Of a stretch of DNA of 64,000 nucleotides, positions 1 through 8,958 are shown piece by piece. This stretch comes from Candidatus Gastranaerophilales bacterium (lineage in GTDB: Bacteria; Cyanobacteriota; Vampirovibrionia; Gastranaerophilales; Gastranaerophilaceae). The DNA lies in NCBI GenBank assembly GCA_944322845.1, contig CALUQE010000003.1, positions 1-64,000 of the forward strand, read 5' to 3'. The translations under genes were made by a program, and so were the position numbers. Position 1 is the first letter of the stretch, and each line of letters begins with the position of its first letter. The notes below the pieces were generated by a model that was not told the origin of the DNA, searched no databases, and worked only from the letters and a program-made list of their open reading frames with translations.

Positions 1-262
1 CTCCGAAAGGGGTCTTTTTTAATACAAAAAAGGGGTGGGATGAGAACCACCGGCAGTGGTTCGAGCGGGAGCGAGCTGAGGGCGAAGGACTTTTGCGAAA
101 AGAAAAAAGAAGTTTATTCTTTGAAGCAAAATCCGGAGACCCGTTATACGCGAGCGACCAAGACAATCCACCCCTGCCCAATACTTTTAAGGCTCCGAAA
201 GGGGTCTTTTTTAATACAAAAAAGGGGCAGGATGAGAACCACCGCAGTGGTTCGAGCGGGAG
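1..262. repeat. Two direct copies of a ~70-bp intergenic repeat
   Basis: Positions 1-71 and 193-262 are nearly identical direct copies, differing by one inserted G and a few substitutions. Each copy contains the inverted repeat GAACCAC/GTGGTTC and ends in TTCGAGCGGGAG. The spacer between the copies carries segments that can pair with them, for example CCTGCCC with GGGCAGG. Short open frames cross the region but have no ribosome site and follow the repeats, so I see no gene. The left edge may continue outside the window. Confidence 0.75.
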
Positions 263-270
263 TTTTTTGC

Positions 271-276
271 TATAAT
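271..276 (+). promoter_or_regulatory. Consensus -10 box next to the Nudix start codon
   Basis: TATAAT ends six bases before the ATG at 283. Transcription would then start at or next to the ATG, and no Shine-Dalgarno sequence is present. This suggests a leaderless mRNA. No convincing -35 box lies 16-18 bases upstream. Confidence 0.5.
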
Positions 277-282
277 TAACTT

Positions 283-813
283 ATGCACTATTATTATTGT
301 CCTGAATGCGGAAATAAATTAATCAATAAACAAGCAGGAGATGACGGATTAACACCTTTTTGCGAAAATTGCAATAAATATTGGTTTGACTCGTTTTCTA
401 CCTGCGTAATAATACTTGTTACAAATGAGTTTAACGAGGTTGTCCTATTAAAACAGTCTTACTTATCCGACAAATATTGCACACTGGTTGCCGGTTATAT
501 GATACCGGGGGAAAACGCTGAGAATGCAGCAAGAAGAGAGGTAAAAGAAGAAATAGGAGTTGAGCTTGAATCTTTAAACTACGCCGGCACATACTGGTTT
601 GAACAAAAAAATCTTCTAATGGTCGGTTTTATAGGGAAAGTTCAGAAATGCGAACTCAAATTATCAAAAGAAGTTGATTCAGCCTTCTGGGTTAAATGGC
701 AGCTTGTGCCTGATTATATTTTTCCGGAGCATCCGGATAATGCAGCTTATGCTATTTATAAAAAATACGCAAACCAAATTGTTCAGGCCCGAGAAATGCA
801 GCCAATCTGCTAA
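283..813 (+). CDS. Nudix hydrolase with N-terminal zinc ribbon (NudC-like)
   Basis: The 176-residue protein has a zinc ribbon (Cys 6, 9, 27, 30) followed by a Nudix fold. Residues 71-93 match the Nudix box G-x5-E-x7-REUxEExGU exactly, including REVKEEIGV, which binds the catalytic metals. Zinc ribbon plus Nudix is the plan of NADH/NAD-capped RNA pyrophosphatases (NudC), but this protein is shorter and lacks the N-terminal NudC domain. The substrate is therefore open: a nucleoside diphosphate derivative is likely. The gene is monocistronic, with a TATAAT box immediately upstream and no ribosome site. Confidence 0.85.
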   Translation: MHYYYCPECGNKLINKQAGDDGLTPFCENCNKYWFDSFSTCVIILVTNEFNEVVLLKQSYLSDKYCTLVAGYMIPGENAENAARREVKEEIGVELESLNYAGTYWFEQKNLLMVGFIGKVQKCELKLSKEVDSAFWVKWQLVPDYIFPEHPDNAAYAIYKKYANQIVQAREMQPIC

Positions 814-925
814 TGCTTGCACGGACTAACTGCACGGATAAATTGTAAACCCTTCTAAAATATGTTATTATAATAAAGTGTTTTTAATGGTCTTATTATA
901 TTAATTTCAACCCAAGGAGGTGTTT

Positions 926-1984
926 ATGAAAGGTTTTGCAATGCTAAAAATCGGTGAAACCGGTTGGATTACAAAAGATACCCCGAAATGCGGTCCTATG
1001 GATGCAATATGCAAACCACTTGCGCTGGCGCCGTGCACATCTGATGTTCACACAGTCTGGGCAGGTGCAATAGGTGACAGGCACAATATGATTCTCGGAC
1101 ATGAAGGTGTCGGTGAAGTTGTTGAAGTCGGAAGCCTTGTAAAAGATTTTAAGCCCGGCGATAAAGTACTTGTATCTGCAATTACCCCTGATTGGAATTC
1201 GCTTGAAGCACAGGAGGGTTATTCTATGCACTCCGGCGGAATGCTTTCAGGCTGGAAATTTTCAAACTTTAAAGACGGTGTTTTTGCCGAATATTTTCAC
1301 GTAAATGATGCAGACGGCAATCTGGCTCATCTGCCGGAGGGAATCAGTCTTGAAGCAGCCTGCATGATTAGTGATATGGTTCCTACCGGTTTTCACGGAG
1401 TTGAGCTTGCTGACGTACAATTCGGCGACAATATTGCGGTAATCGGTATCGGGCCTGTAGGGCTTATGTCTGTTGCAGCAGCTGCAATCCGCGGAGCTGC
1501 TAATATTTATGCGGTCGGCTCAAGAAAAGTTTGCGCAGACCTTGCAAAAGAATTCGGAGCTACCGAAATTATTAACTACCGCGAAGGCGACATTGTTGAA
1601 CAAATTATGGAAAAAACAAAAGGCAAAGGTGTTGACCGAATTATTGTTGCCGGCGGCGACAATGATACTTTTGATCAGGCAATAAGAATGCTTAAACCGG
1701 GCGGAAAAATCGGCAATGTAAATTATCTTGGCGAAGGAGATTATGTAAAAATTCCCCGCGTAGAATGGGGCTGCGGAATGGGACACAAAATGCTTACCGG
1801 AGGACTAATGCCGGGAGGGAGACTGCGCTCCGAAAAACTTGCCAGACTTGTTTTGACAGGAAGAATTCATCCGGAAAAATTAATCACACATACTTTCCAT
1901 GGACTTGAAAACGTAGAACCGGCTTTAATGCTGATGAAAGACAAGCCAAGAGACTTAATTAAACCTATAGTAATTATTGATTAG
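926..1984 (+). CDS. Zinc-dependent NADP secondary alcohol dehydrogenase
   Basis: The 352-residue medium-chain dehydrogenase closely resembles the NADP-dependent isopropanol dehydrogenases of Thermoanaerobacter and Clostridium, which interconvert secondary alcohols and ketones. Catalytic zinc ligands are visible as Cys37 (LAPCTSD) and His59 (LGHEGVGE), with a conserved Asp near residue 150 (ISDMVPTGFHG). The dinucleotide fold has GIGPVG. GSRK and NYREG downstream match the NADP-selecting positions of the family. I chose ATG 926 because AAGGAGG lies five bases upstream; an in-frame GTG at 920 overlaps that site. The gene stands alone and ends in a strong terminator, suggesting a fermentative redox role. 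Confidence 0.93.
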   Translation: MKGFAMLKIGETGWITKDTPKCGPMDAICKPLALAPCTSDVHTVWAGAIGDRHNMILGHEGVGEVVEVGSLVKDFKPGDKVLVSAITPDWNSLEAQEGYSMHSGGMLSGWKFSNFKDGVFAEYFHVNDADGNLAHLPEGISLEAACMISDMVPTGFHGVELADVQFGDNIAVIGIGPVGLMSVAAAAIRGAANIYAVGSRKVCADLAKEFGATEIINYREGDIVEQIMEKTKGKGVDRIIVAGGDNDTFDQAIRMLKPGGKIGNVNYLGEGDYVKIPRVEWGCGMGHKMLTGGLMPGGRLRSEKLARLVLTGRIHPEKLITHTFHGLENVEPALMLMKDKPRDLIKPIVIID

Positions 1985-2022
1985 AAAAACAGGGGCGGAC
2001 AAAATGTCCGCCCCTGTTTTTA
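1985..2022. terminator. Bidirectional intrinsic terminator
   Basis: A perfect 15-bp stem (AAAACAGGGGCGGAC with its complement) closes a 5-base AAAAT loop. It is flanked by A and T runs, so it can end both the dehydrogenase and the convergent min operon. Confidence 0.93.
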
Positions 2023-2029
2023 TCACATT

Positions 2030-2554
2030 TTATACTTCAGAATGACACTCTTCTGCAGCTTCTTCCTGACTCTTGTTAGAGTTCATTCCATCAGGAGTAG
2101 ACATTCCTGTATTCTCGCTCTCGGAAGATTCACAAATCTCCTGATTATCACCGGAACATTCTTCACAATTCTCTTCGCCATTATCGGAAGAGGTTTCTTC
2201 TGACATATTTTCAATCTTTGCTTCAAGCTTTTCTGCTTCAGCACGGAGTGCAGCTTCAATTTCATCTTCATCCTTTGCTCTGATTACCGGAATAGAAAGC
2301 ATCAGCGCAACCTGATCTCCTTCCTGTTCGAAATTAAGCTCTAAAAGCTCTTTATCCAATTCTACATAACGGGATAGAAGATCAATCAATTCACCGCGCA
2401 TCTGCTCTAATATCTTAGGTGTAAGATTAGTTCTGTCTTGCATCAATACAAGTTTTAATCTGTTTGTTGCAACAGATTTGGAAGCATCACCCGGTTCTTC
2501 TTGAGGGCGGAAGAACTTAGCCACTGTATTATAAATATCAGAGAGAAGTCCCAT
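2030..2554 (-). CDS. minE: Cell division topological specificity factor MinE, with acidic tail
   Basis: MinE stimulates MinD ATPase and drives removal of MinCD from the membrane, confining Z-ring inhibition. The first ~110 residues are MinE-like: an N-terminal amphipathic segment (GLLSDIYNTVAKFF), the MinD-binding stretch (ATNRLKLVLMQDR) and the dimerising beta fold (IPVIRAK). The protein is 174 residues, about twice the usual length, because of a 60-odd-residue tail rich in Glu, Ser, Asp and Cys. The gene lies 1 nt after minD and is last in minC-minD-minE. The tail is unusual; its function is unknown. Confidence 0.92.
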   Translation of the reverse strand: MGLLSDIYNTVAKFFRPQEEPGDASKSVATNRLKLVLMQDRTNLTPKILEQMRGELIDLLSRYVELDKELLELNFEQEGDQVALMLSIPVIRAKDEDEIEAALRAEAEKLEAKIENMSEETSSDNGEENCEECSGDNQEICESSESENTGMSTPDGMNSNKSQEEAAEECHSEV

Positions 2555-2555
2555 T

Positions 2556-3368
2556 CTACACCTTCGCTTTCAGTTTTGCAAACGCATTTTTAATTTTTGC
2601 CATAAATCCTTTCGGCTCATCCAAATCCAAAAAAGGAACTTCTTCGCCGAGAATTCTCTGAGCTACATTTCTGTATGCTTTACCGGCAAGCGCATCTTCA
2701 TCATTAACAATCGGTTCACCCTTGTTTGTAGAAGTAATAATTCCCGTATCTTCCGGAATTATACCGATAAGCGGGCAGGAAAGAATTTCCACTACATCAT
2801 CAACACTCATCATATCGTTTGATTTGATAAGACTCGGACGCACCCTGTTTAAAAGAAGCTTATAGCTTTTGATTTCTTCTTTGGCTTCCAAAAGTCCGAT
2901 AATTCTATCCGCATCCCTAATTGCAGACATTTCAGGAGTCGTAACAACGATTGCTTCTGTAGCTCCCGCAACAGCATTCTGGAATCCCTGTTCAATACCT
3001 GCAGGACAGTCAATAAGAACAAAATCATTTTCTTCCTTCAAAGTATCACAGATTTCTTTTAGCTGTTCCGCATTAACCGCACTTTTATCACGGGTTTGTG
3101 CAGCAGCCAGAAGTGACAAATTAGGATTCTTTTTGTCCTTAACAAGAGCCTGCTTTAATTTGCAGCGTTCTTCTATAACGTCTACAATTGTGTACACGAT
3201 TCTATTTTCAAGTCCTAATAGCAAATCAAGGTTTCTTAAGCCTAAATCAGTATCTATAAGGACAACTTTATATCCGGCTTTAGCAAGTGCAGTACCGATG
3301 TTTGCACTTGTAGTTGTTTTTCCTACTCCGCCTTTTCCGGATGTAATTACTATTACTCGACCTGCCAT
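2556..3368 (-). CDS. minD: Septum site-determining ATPase MinD
   Basis: This 270-residue ParA/MinD ATPase cycles on and off the membrane and recruits MinC. The deviant Walker A GKGGVGKT lies at residues 11-18, the ADTDLGL-like switch is seen as IDTDLGLRNLDLLLGLE, and VLIDCPAGIE is the Walker B region. The C-terminus (FMAKIKNAFAKLKAKV) is a typical amphipathic membrane-targeting helix. Its ATG overlaps the minC stop by one base (TAATG), and an AAGGAG site sits inside the end of minC, so translation is probably coupled. Confidence 0.97.
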   Translation of the reverse strand: MAGRVIVITSGKGGVGKTTTSANIGTALAKAGYKVVLIDTDLGLRNLDLLLGLENRIVYTIVDVIEERCKLKQALVKDKKNPNLSLLAAAQTRDKSAVNAEQLKEICDTLKEENDFVLIDCPAGIEQGFQNAVAGATEAIVVTTPEMSAIRDADRIIGLLEAKEEIKSYKLLLNRVRPSLIKSNDMMSVDDVVEILSCPLIGIIPEDTGIITSTNKGEPIVNDEDALAGKAYRNVAQRILGEEVPFLDLDEPKGFMAKIKNAFAKLKAKV

Positions 3369-4369
3369 TAATCTCTCCTTAACTTTTTATAAATTACTAT
3401 CTTTCCATCTTCAATTTGAGCTTCCTCAGGGGTAAACTCGTTGGTTTTCTGTACGTAAGGTACATTCAATGTATCATTTCTTCTTGCGTACAAACCTGCT
3501 ATTCTTAATTGAATTGCATTTAATTTTAATGCTCTTACTTTTGAAGTAACATTTCCCTGACTTCCTGCATGTGCAATACCGCCTAAGATACCCCATACTG
3601 TAATATCTCCGCCGGCAACGATTTCACTGCCCGGATGAGCATCACCAATAATCAAAATATTTCCTTCATAACTTACGGTCTGGCCGGAACGTAAAGTTTG
3701 ATTTATATACAATGTAGGAAGGGTTTCCGTATTAACACTGTTTTCTTCCGCGCCCTTTGGCAGAACATCACCCGTATCCAGAAGAATATACTTGCTTGTT
3801 TCTTCAGGCTTAATTAAACCTTCATTCGCTGCCAGAGACTCAAAATCCGCTTCAAAATGTTCGGATGGAATAATTTCTGACAGTTCTTCCATTGATTCTT
3901 CATCATAAACATCTTCTACGCCGTCAGCAGTTTCAATCGAACCGGTTTGCTCTTCTGCGTGAACTTCCACTGTTTTTCCTTCTTCGCTTTCTTGAACGTT
4001 TTCCGGCGCTTCTGAAGCTTCTGTTTTCACGATAACAGGCTCAACCTTGATTTCATCATTCCGGGTGCATACTATAGAAGCTTCATCCGAAACTTCCGAA
4101 ACAATAATTCCGAGACTTACCGCAGAAGCTTCTGTCTGTTCGGATTTTGTATCGATAAAAGCAAGAGTTGCCTCCATTGATTCTATTAATGCTTTAATAC
4201 TTAACAATTGGGATTGTTTCAAATCTAAATTTCCGAGTTTTAATCGGACATTTTTACCTTTTACTTCCGGATGCTCCATAATTGAACTAAGTTCAAAAAC
4301 CAGCTGTGTAGTGCTTTTTGCATCGCTCAAATCTATAATAAATCCGTTCTCTGCCAAAACTTTTTCCAT
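3368..4369 (-). CDS. minC: Septum site-determining protein MinC with long acidic linker
   Basis: MinC blocks FtsZ polymerisation away from midcell. The protein has an N-terminal FtsZ-binding domain (about residues 1-95), a glutamate-rich linker (about 105-205) and the C-terminal right-handed beta-helix that binds MinD (GNILIIGDAHPGSEIVAGGD, then VWGILGGIAHAG). At 333 residues it is longer than typical MinC, mostly because of the linker. It is the first gene of the min operon. The 177-nt gap to the divergent MCE gene should hold both promoters. Confidence 0.93.
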   Translation of the reverse strand: MEKVLAENGFIIDLSDAKSTTQLVFELSSIMEHPEVKGKNVRLKLGNLDLKQSQLLSIKALIESMEATLAFIDTKSEQTEASAVSLGIIVSEVSDEASIVCTRNDEIKVEPVIVKTEASEAPENVQESEEGKTVEVHAEEQTGSIETADGVEDVYDEESMEELSEIIPSEHFEADFESLAANEGLIKPEETSKYILLDTGDVLPKGAEENSVNTETLPTLYINQTLRSGQTVSYEGNILIIGDAHPGSEIVAGGDITVWGILGGIAHAGSQGNVTSKVRALKLNAIQLRIAGLYARRNDTLNVPYVQKTNEFTPEEAQIEDGKIVIYKKLRRD

Positions 4370-4546
4370 CTAAAATTCCTAAATAATCTCTACTACATTT
4401 AAAGGATATCTGAAATATTTTTTCAATTCAACAAAGTGTGAATCAATGTAAAGCAGAGTTTTTGAGTTTAGAAGTTAAAAATAGTATACAGATTTATGCC
4501 CTGACGGCTAATTACTTATTTTATTATTTTTTTAATAATCTAAACT

Positions 4547-5422
4547 ATGAAACGAATTGTAATTTTAATATTAGGGATAATTTTTATTTTTTCAATCGTC
4601 GGGTACATATTATACACAATGTATAATATGCGGGTAACAGCGGTTTTTGAAGAGTTAGAGCCGTTTCCTAAAAACATAAACGTCTATTATAGGGGCTTCC
4701 GGTTCGGCAGAACTATAAGAGTTTATCCGTCGGAAGATTTTAAAACAACGAAAGTTGATATGATTTTAAATGTTAAAGGGATAAACCTCCCTGACAATAT
4801 TGTTGCGAAAGTCCGTACAAAAAATAAGAAGGATTTTATTGAGATTGAATATCCTGATGAGCCGTCTGTCACATACTTAAAAAATCATTCTGTAATTAAA
4901 GGTTCAATTTGCCCGAATATAGCCAAATATATAGATACACAGGCAGAAAACGGAGGATTGGATGAAATAAAAGAGAACCTGAATACAACAGTTCAGGCGG
5001 CAGGCGGAACTTTTAACGCGCTTACCGATTTGATAGGAACTGCAAACGAAATTATGAAAGATTTAAGACCGTCGTTAAAAGAGAGCGGTGAAAATCTTGC
5101 GGCTGCAAGCAGAAGCCTTGCGGAAGTCTCGGAAGAGTTAAACCGGTCATCTAAACCAAAGAGACTCAGAAATACTTTTGAAAACTTAGAGCAGACAACA
5201 ATTAATATTGAGCGTGCTACAAGGAATTTTGAAAGTGCAAGTTTATATATTTCTGACATTACAAACAACGCAAACAGAGAAACCATAAGGCTTGTCAACT
5301 GTTTAATCAAAAATATAAACGTTGTAGTTAATAACATTAATGACATAGTAAAAGGTTTTAAGCACACCCTATCAACCCGTTTCGGCGGGATGAAGGTAAT
5401 GTTCGGAAAACCGATAAGCTAG
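4547..5422 (+). CDS. MCE/MlaD-family membrane-anchored protein
   Basis: The 291-residue protein has one N-terminal membrane helix (about residues 4-24), an MCE-like domain that begins VTAVFEELEPFPKNINVYYR, and a long helical C-terminal half with many Asn, Glu and Ser. MCE proteins form rings or tubes that carry lipids between membranes. No MlaE permease or MlaF ATPase gene is nearby, so partners must be encoded elsewhere. The ATG has no clear Shine-Dalgarno; a TAATCT box ends 5 nt before it, as if the message were leaderless. Confidence 0.8.
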   Translation: MKRIVILILGIIFIFSIVGYILYTMYNMRVTAVFEELEPFPKNINVYYRGFRFGRTIRVYPSEDFKTTKVDMILNVKGINLPDNIVAKVRTKNKKDFIEIEYPDEPSVTYLKNHSVIKGSICPNIAKYIDTQAENGGLDEIKENLNTTVQAAGGTFNALTDLIGTANEIMKDLRPSLKESGENLAAASRSLAEVSEELNRSSKPKRLRNTFENLEQTTINIERATRNFESASLYISDITNNANRETIRLVNCLIKNINVVVNNINDIVKGFKHTLSTRFGGMKVMFGKPIS

Positions 5423-5464
5423 GGGTAAATGTCACATTTCTTGGTATGCACTAAAAACTTGAAA

Positions 5465-6820
5465 TTAAAAATTCTTCGGTGAGATGCCGCGCCGCCAGTT
5501 AGACTCAATTTGTTCCAAAGAAATTCCCTTCGTTTCCGGTACAAAGAAGTAAACGAAAATTATACAGAGAATTGATACAATGCCGAACATCCAGAAGGTC
5601 CACGCTCCGCCGATTCTGTTCAGAAGAACAGGGAAACTTGCGACAACAAAGAAGTTAAATGCAAAGTTGGAAACGGTGCAAACACTCATTGCAACGCCTC
5701 TTATTTTGAGCGGGAAAACTTCCGACACAAGAATCCAGCCAATAGGTCCGAGGCTCATTGCAAAACAGACTATATAAGTCACAAGGCTTCCGACCGCTAC
5801 CCATTTTAAGCTTGAGCCTAAAATTCCCGCGAAGGCAAATGAAGTTCCGAGCGCAAACAAACTCAACATAACGCCTGTCAGACCAAAATATAAAAGCGGT
5901 TTTCTTCCGAGCCTGTCCGTAAAAAATACGGCGACAATTGTCATTACAAAATTAACGATTCCGATACCGGTTGTTGCATATATTGCCGTTAAATTACTGT
6001 CAAAACCTGCTGTTTTAAATATAGTCGGCGCATAATAAATAATTGTATTTATACCTGTACAGATTTGTGCAAACATAATCCCGATACCGACTACAAACGG
6101 CATTATCATCCATTTCGAGAGTCTGAATTTTTTATCGGTTTTATTATCCTCAAGAGTTTCTCTGATTTCCGCAATTTCTTTATCAGCGTCTGTATCAGGC
6201 TCAATTCTTGCAAAAACTTTTTTAGCCTCTTCATCTCTGTTTTTAGAGACAAGCCATCTCGGCGTATCTTTCATAAAGCACATTCCGATAAATAGAATCA
6301 ATCCGGGAACGACTCCTGCAAAAAGCATCCAGCGCCAGTTATAAACAGCCTGTGCAAATACGGCATTTATGAAATACGAGAACAAAATTCCGGCCGTTAT
6401 TGCCCACTGGTAAAGCGACACGAGAGTTCCCCTGAGATTCTTCGGCGAAACTTCCGAAAGATAAAGCGGAACTACAAAATTAACGATTCCTACAGCAAAT
6501 CCGACAAAAATTCTTGATAGAATCAGCACATAAACATTTGGAGCAAAAGCACACATCAAGGAGCCGAGAATAAATATTACAGCGGTTGCCATAATAATCT
6601 TTTTGCGCCCGAAAATATCCGCAAGGACTCCGTTCGTTGCAGCACCGATTACCGCCCCAATCAGAACGGAACTTACCAGAAATCCCTGCAGGGTGTCCGG
6701 CAAAATCCAGGTTTCGTTAATAAAAAGCAGTGCTCCTGAAATTACACCGGTATCATATCCGGAGAGCAGTCCGCCTAATGATGCTACTATTGCGACAATA
6801 TAAAGCCAAATGTATTTCAT
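5465..6820 (-). CDS. MFS sugar porter (sugar:H+ symporter)
   Basis: The 451-residue, 12-helix major facilitator has the sugar porter signatures: FGRKK after helix 2, DTPRWL after helix 6, DRLGRKP after helix 8, and PETKGISLEQIE at the C-terminal end. GGLLSGYDTGVISGAL in helix 1 is also typical. Such proteins (XylE, AraE, GalP) import hexoses or pentoses with protons. The exact sugar cannot be told. An AGGTG ribosome site precedes ATG 6820. A GNAT gene and pgi lie upstream on the same strand. Confidence 0.93.
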   Translation of the reverse strand: MKYIWLYIVAIVASLGGLLSGYDTGVISGALLFINETWILPDTLQGFLVSSVLIGAVIGAATNGVLADIFGRKKIIMATAVIFILGSLMCAFAPNVYVLILSRIFVGFAVGIVNFVVPLYLSEVSPKNLRGTLVSLYQWAITAGILFSYFINAVFAQAVYNWRWMLFAGVVPGLILFIGMCFMKDTPRWLVSKNRDEEAKKVFARIEPDTDADKEIAEIRETLEDNKTDKKFRLSKWMIMPFVVGIGIMFAQICTGINTIIYYAPTIFKTAGFDSNLTAIYATTGIGIVNFVMTIVAVFFTDRLGRKPLLYFGLTGVMLSLFALGTSFAFAGILGSSLKWVAVGSLVTYIVCFAMSLGPIGWILVSEVFPLKIRGVAMSVCTVSNFAFNFFVVASFPVLLNRIGGAWTFWMFGIVSILCIIFVYFFVPETKGISLEQIESNWRRGISPKNF

Positions 6821-6869
6821 ATAAACACCTCTTATATTTTATATTCCACAGAATGCAGTTTTTATAACA

Positions 6870-7424
6870 CTAGTTAAATATTTTTCTTAATATTTCTTTA
6901 GAATGCGCTAAATCACCGTGAACAGTTTCAAACAATTCTCCGAAAAAGTTTTTCATCTCCTGATATTCAGCAGGAGCGCTATATTTTATATAATACAAAT
7001 CCATCGGCAAAAAGCCGTTTTCATTTGGATAAAGATAATTTACCGCAAGTTTTTCCGCATCGTGTTTTTGATAAAACTTTATCCGTCTTAAAGTATTCGG
7101 ACTGTTTTCGTCAGGTTTTTCCACCTCAAGAAAACACCCTTTTTTTGAGTTAAATTTATCTTTCAGAGTCTCTAAAATCTTCCCGCCGTAACCCTTTGAA
7201 TGAAATTCCTTAAATATTGCAACATAGTCAATAAATATAAAATTTTGCCGTACGAATAAAATAATGTACCCGACAGGGATACCGCCTTCAATCACATCAT
7301 AAGCAAGGTAATTTTCACCCAAAATCTTCTGAAAGCTTTCATACGATTTCAGCTCTGTTGCAGGAAACTGGAATGACATATCGTTATAAATCTTTTTGAA
7401 ATCCGAAGTTTTAACAAGCTCCAT
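6870..7424 (-). CDS. GNAT-family N-acetyltransferase
   Basis: The 184-residue protein has a GNAT fold. YVAIFKEFHSKGYGGKIL contains the acetyl-CoA pyrophosphate-binding R/Q-x-x-G-x-G loop (here SKGYGG), and RIKFYQKHDAEKLAVNYLY resembles the C-terminal GNAT motif B. The substrate is unknown. It lies about 50 bp upstream of the sugar porter on the same strand and may be co-transcribed. A terminator and hairpin repeat separate it from pgi. Confidence 0.8.
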   Translation of the reverse strand: MELVKTSDFKKIYNDMSFQFPATELKSYESFQKILGENYLAYDVIEGGIPVGYIILFVRQNFIFIDYVAIFKEFHSKGYGGKILETLKDKFNSKKGCFLEVEKPDENSPNTLRRIKFYQKHDAEKLAVNYLYPNENGFLPMDLYYIKYSAPAEYQEMKNFFGELFETVHGDLAHSKEILRKIFN

Positions 7425-7466
7425 ATTTTAATTATAACAGGTTTCGTTTGCTATTAAAATATATTT

Positions 7467-7493
7467 GGTGGGCACGCATACGCTTTGCCCACC
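7467..7493. repeat. Intergenic hairpin repeat GGTGGGCA/TGCCCACC
   Basis: An 8-bp perfect inverted repeat surrounds CGCATACGCTT. It stands between the GNAT gene and the pgi terminator. Similar GTGGGCA...TGCCCAC palindromes are common intergenic sequences in many phyla. No coding potential is seen. Confidence 0.6.
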
Positions 7494-7504
7494 CTACACT
7501 AAAT

Positions 7505-7533
7505 AAAGGCGGCGCTTTTCAAGCGCCGCCTTT
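7505..7533 (-). terminator. Intrinsic terminator of pgi
   Basis: A 13-bp perfect stem (AAAGGCGGCGCTT and its complement) with a 3-base loop lies just downstream of the pgi stop codon. Confidence 0.85.
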
Positions 7534-7554
7534 AAACAATTAACCAAAATAAAA

Positions 7555-8853
7555 TTATGAAATTCTTCCCGGAACAACAACTCCGCCTTTAAGGTTCTTT
7601 TTGTAAAACTCTACGTGTGGCTGAAGTACACTGTCTAAAACTTCCGGAAGCTCACGGTTTTGCATAACGGCTTCAACAATTTCCTGATAAACTGTTGCAA
7701 ATGCTCTTAACTGAGTTACAGCACCTGCTGCCTGAGGAGTTAAGCCGAGTTTAGAAGTCTCAACATATTCTTTAAAGAACGCGCCTGTTGATTCGTAAGA
7801 CTTGGTCAAAGCTCCGATATAAGCTTCAGCGTTTTCTGAACATACTCCGTTATCTGCCGGAACAGTAAGTGCAAATACCAGCTTATTTGCAGGATTAAAA
7901 TGTGCTTCTGCAGAATGGTGCATTGCATCAGGCACTTTCGCAATCTGTTTTAATGTATCTTTAACAGATTCATTCTGCATTTGAGCATGCCAGTAAACAG
8001 TGTTTTCAAACATTGAACCCATATACTGATGAACAGAAGCAGCTATTCCGCTTAATTTTGCATCAGCCCAGAAAATACCTTCTTTTAACGCATCGTTTAA
8101 TTCCAAATCTTCTGATAAAGAAAGTGAAGAAATTTCCTGCGCGGACATTAACATTGATTTCATATCATCTTTGCTCATACCGGCAAAAGCAAGGGTGAAT
8201 AAAGCGTGATCATCAAATGCTGAAAATCTTCCGCCTACATCGTCGTGAATATACAAATCCCCGAGCCATCCGTTTTCGTTTGAAGTTCTTCTGAGTTCGC
8301 TCTTTTCAGAGTTTTTGTCAGTTACTGCTATAAAATGTTTTGCAGCAGATTTTTTAGCATCTTCGCTTGATTGGCCTTTTGCAATATAAGCATCTTCAAG
8401 CATTTTTTGGATTCTTAAAAATCCGTCTTTTGTTTCGAAGGTTGAGCCTGATTTAGAAGCTACAAGATAATTTGAAGATAAAACATCTCCGCCGAGTTTT
8501 TCCAAAAATCTTGCAAAGCTGATTGAATCAACATCTGAATAGAAATAGATTTTATCTCCGCAAAGATTTAAGCCGTTAATACCTAGCATATGCTCAACTG
8601 TGTGTTTAGAACCGCCGATACCTAGAACACTGAGTTTATCAACACCTGTCTGTGATTTAAGTTTTGAAGCTAAAGAATAAATGTCATCTAATCTTTTTGC
8701 CTGTTCCTGAGGCAGGTTAACCCAGTTTAAAAATTTTCCCGGCTGATTTGCACGGCTTGAAAATTCTTTTACAAATTCAGATGTTTTAGAAGAATATTTA
8801 GAAAAATCTACACCTGAAAAAGTTGTTTTTAATGATGAATTTTTAGTTAACAT
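7555..8853 (-). CDS. pgi: Glucose-6-phosphate isomerase
   Basis: This enzyme interconverts glucose 6-phosphate and fructose 6-phosphate in glycolysis. The 432-residue protein carries the SIS-type sugar-phosphate motif SKSGSTFETK, GIGGSKHTVEHML near the N-terminus, VGGRFSAFDDHAL, and the catalytic region HHSAEAHFNPANK. It is shorter than enterobacterial Pgi and close in size to the Bacillus/Clostridium form. It is transcribed alone and divergently from the potassium uptake operon. Confidence 0.95.
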   Translation of the reverse strand: MLTKNSSLKTTFSGVDFSKYSSKTSEFVKEFSSRANQPGKFLNWVNLPQEQAKRLDDIYSLASKLKSQTGVDKLSVLGIGGSKHTVEHMLGINGLNLCGDKIYFYSDVDSISFARFLEKLGGDVLSSNYLVASKSGSTFETKDGFLRIQKMLEDAYIAKGQSSEDAKKSAAKHFIAVTDKNSEKSELRRTSNENGWLGDLYIHDDVGGRFSAFDDHALFTLAFAGMSKDDMKSMLMSAQEISSLSLSEDLELNDALKEGIFWADAKLSGIAASVHQYMGSMFENTVYWHAQMQNESVKDTLKQIAKVPDAMHHSAEAHFNPANKLVFALTVPADNGVCSENAEAYIGALTKSYESTGAFFKEYVETSKLGLTPQAAGAVTQLRAFATVYQEIVEAVMQNRELPEVLDSVLQPHVEFYKKNLKGGVVVPGRIS

Positions 8854-8920
8854 ATCTAACTCTCCTTTTTTCTATATAATACCATAAGCAGAAGCTTTAA
8901 TTAAAACTTTTTAACCGGAT

Positions 8921-8948
8921 TTGTAAAAACATATTTTTTTTGTATACT
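8921..8948 (+). promoter_or_regulatory. Promoter of the ktr operon
   Basis: TTGTAA at 8921-8926, a 16-base spacer and TATACT at 8943-8948 form a good sigma-70-type promoter. Transcription should begin near 8955, only a few bases before ATG 8959, and no Shine-Dalgarno is present. Confidence 0.6.
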
Positions 8949-8958
8949 TTTCTTGATT

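Noticed and set aside
40..279. 79- and 60-residue plus-strand frames in the first 280 bases
   Set aside because: They run across direct repeats in two frames with no ribosome site; the region is better explained as intergenic repeat.
2869..3435. 188-residue plus-strand open frame
   Set aside because: It lies wholly antisense to minD and the end of minC, which are unmistakable; its composition mirrors their codons.
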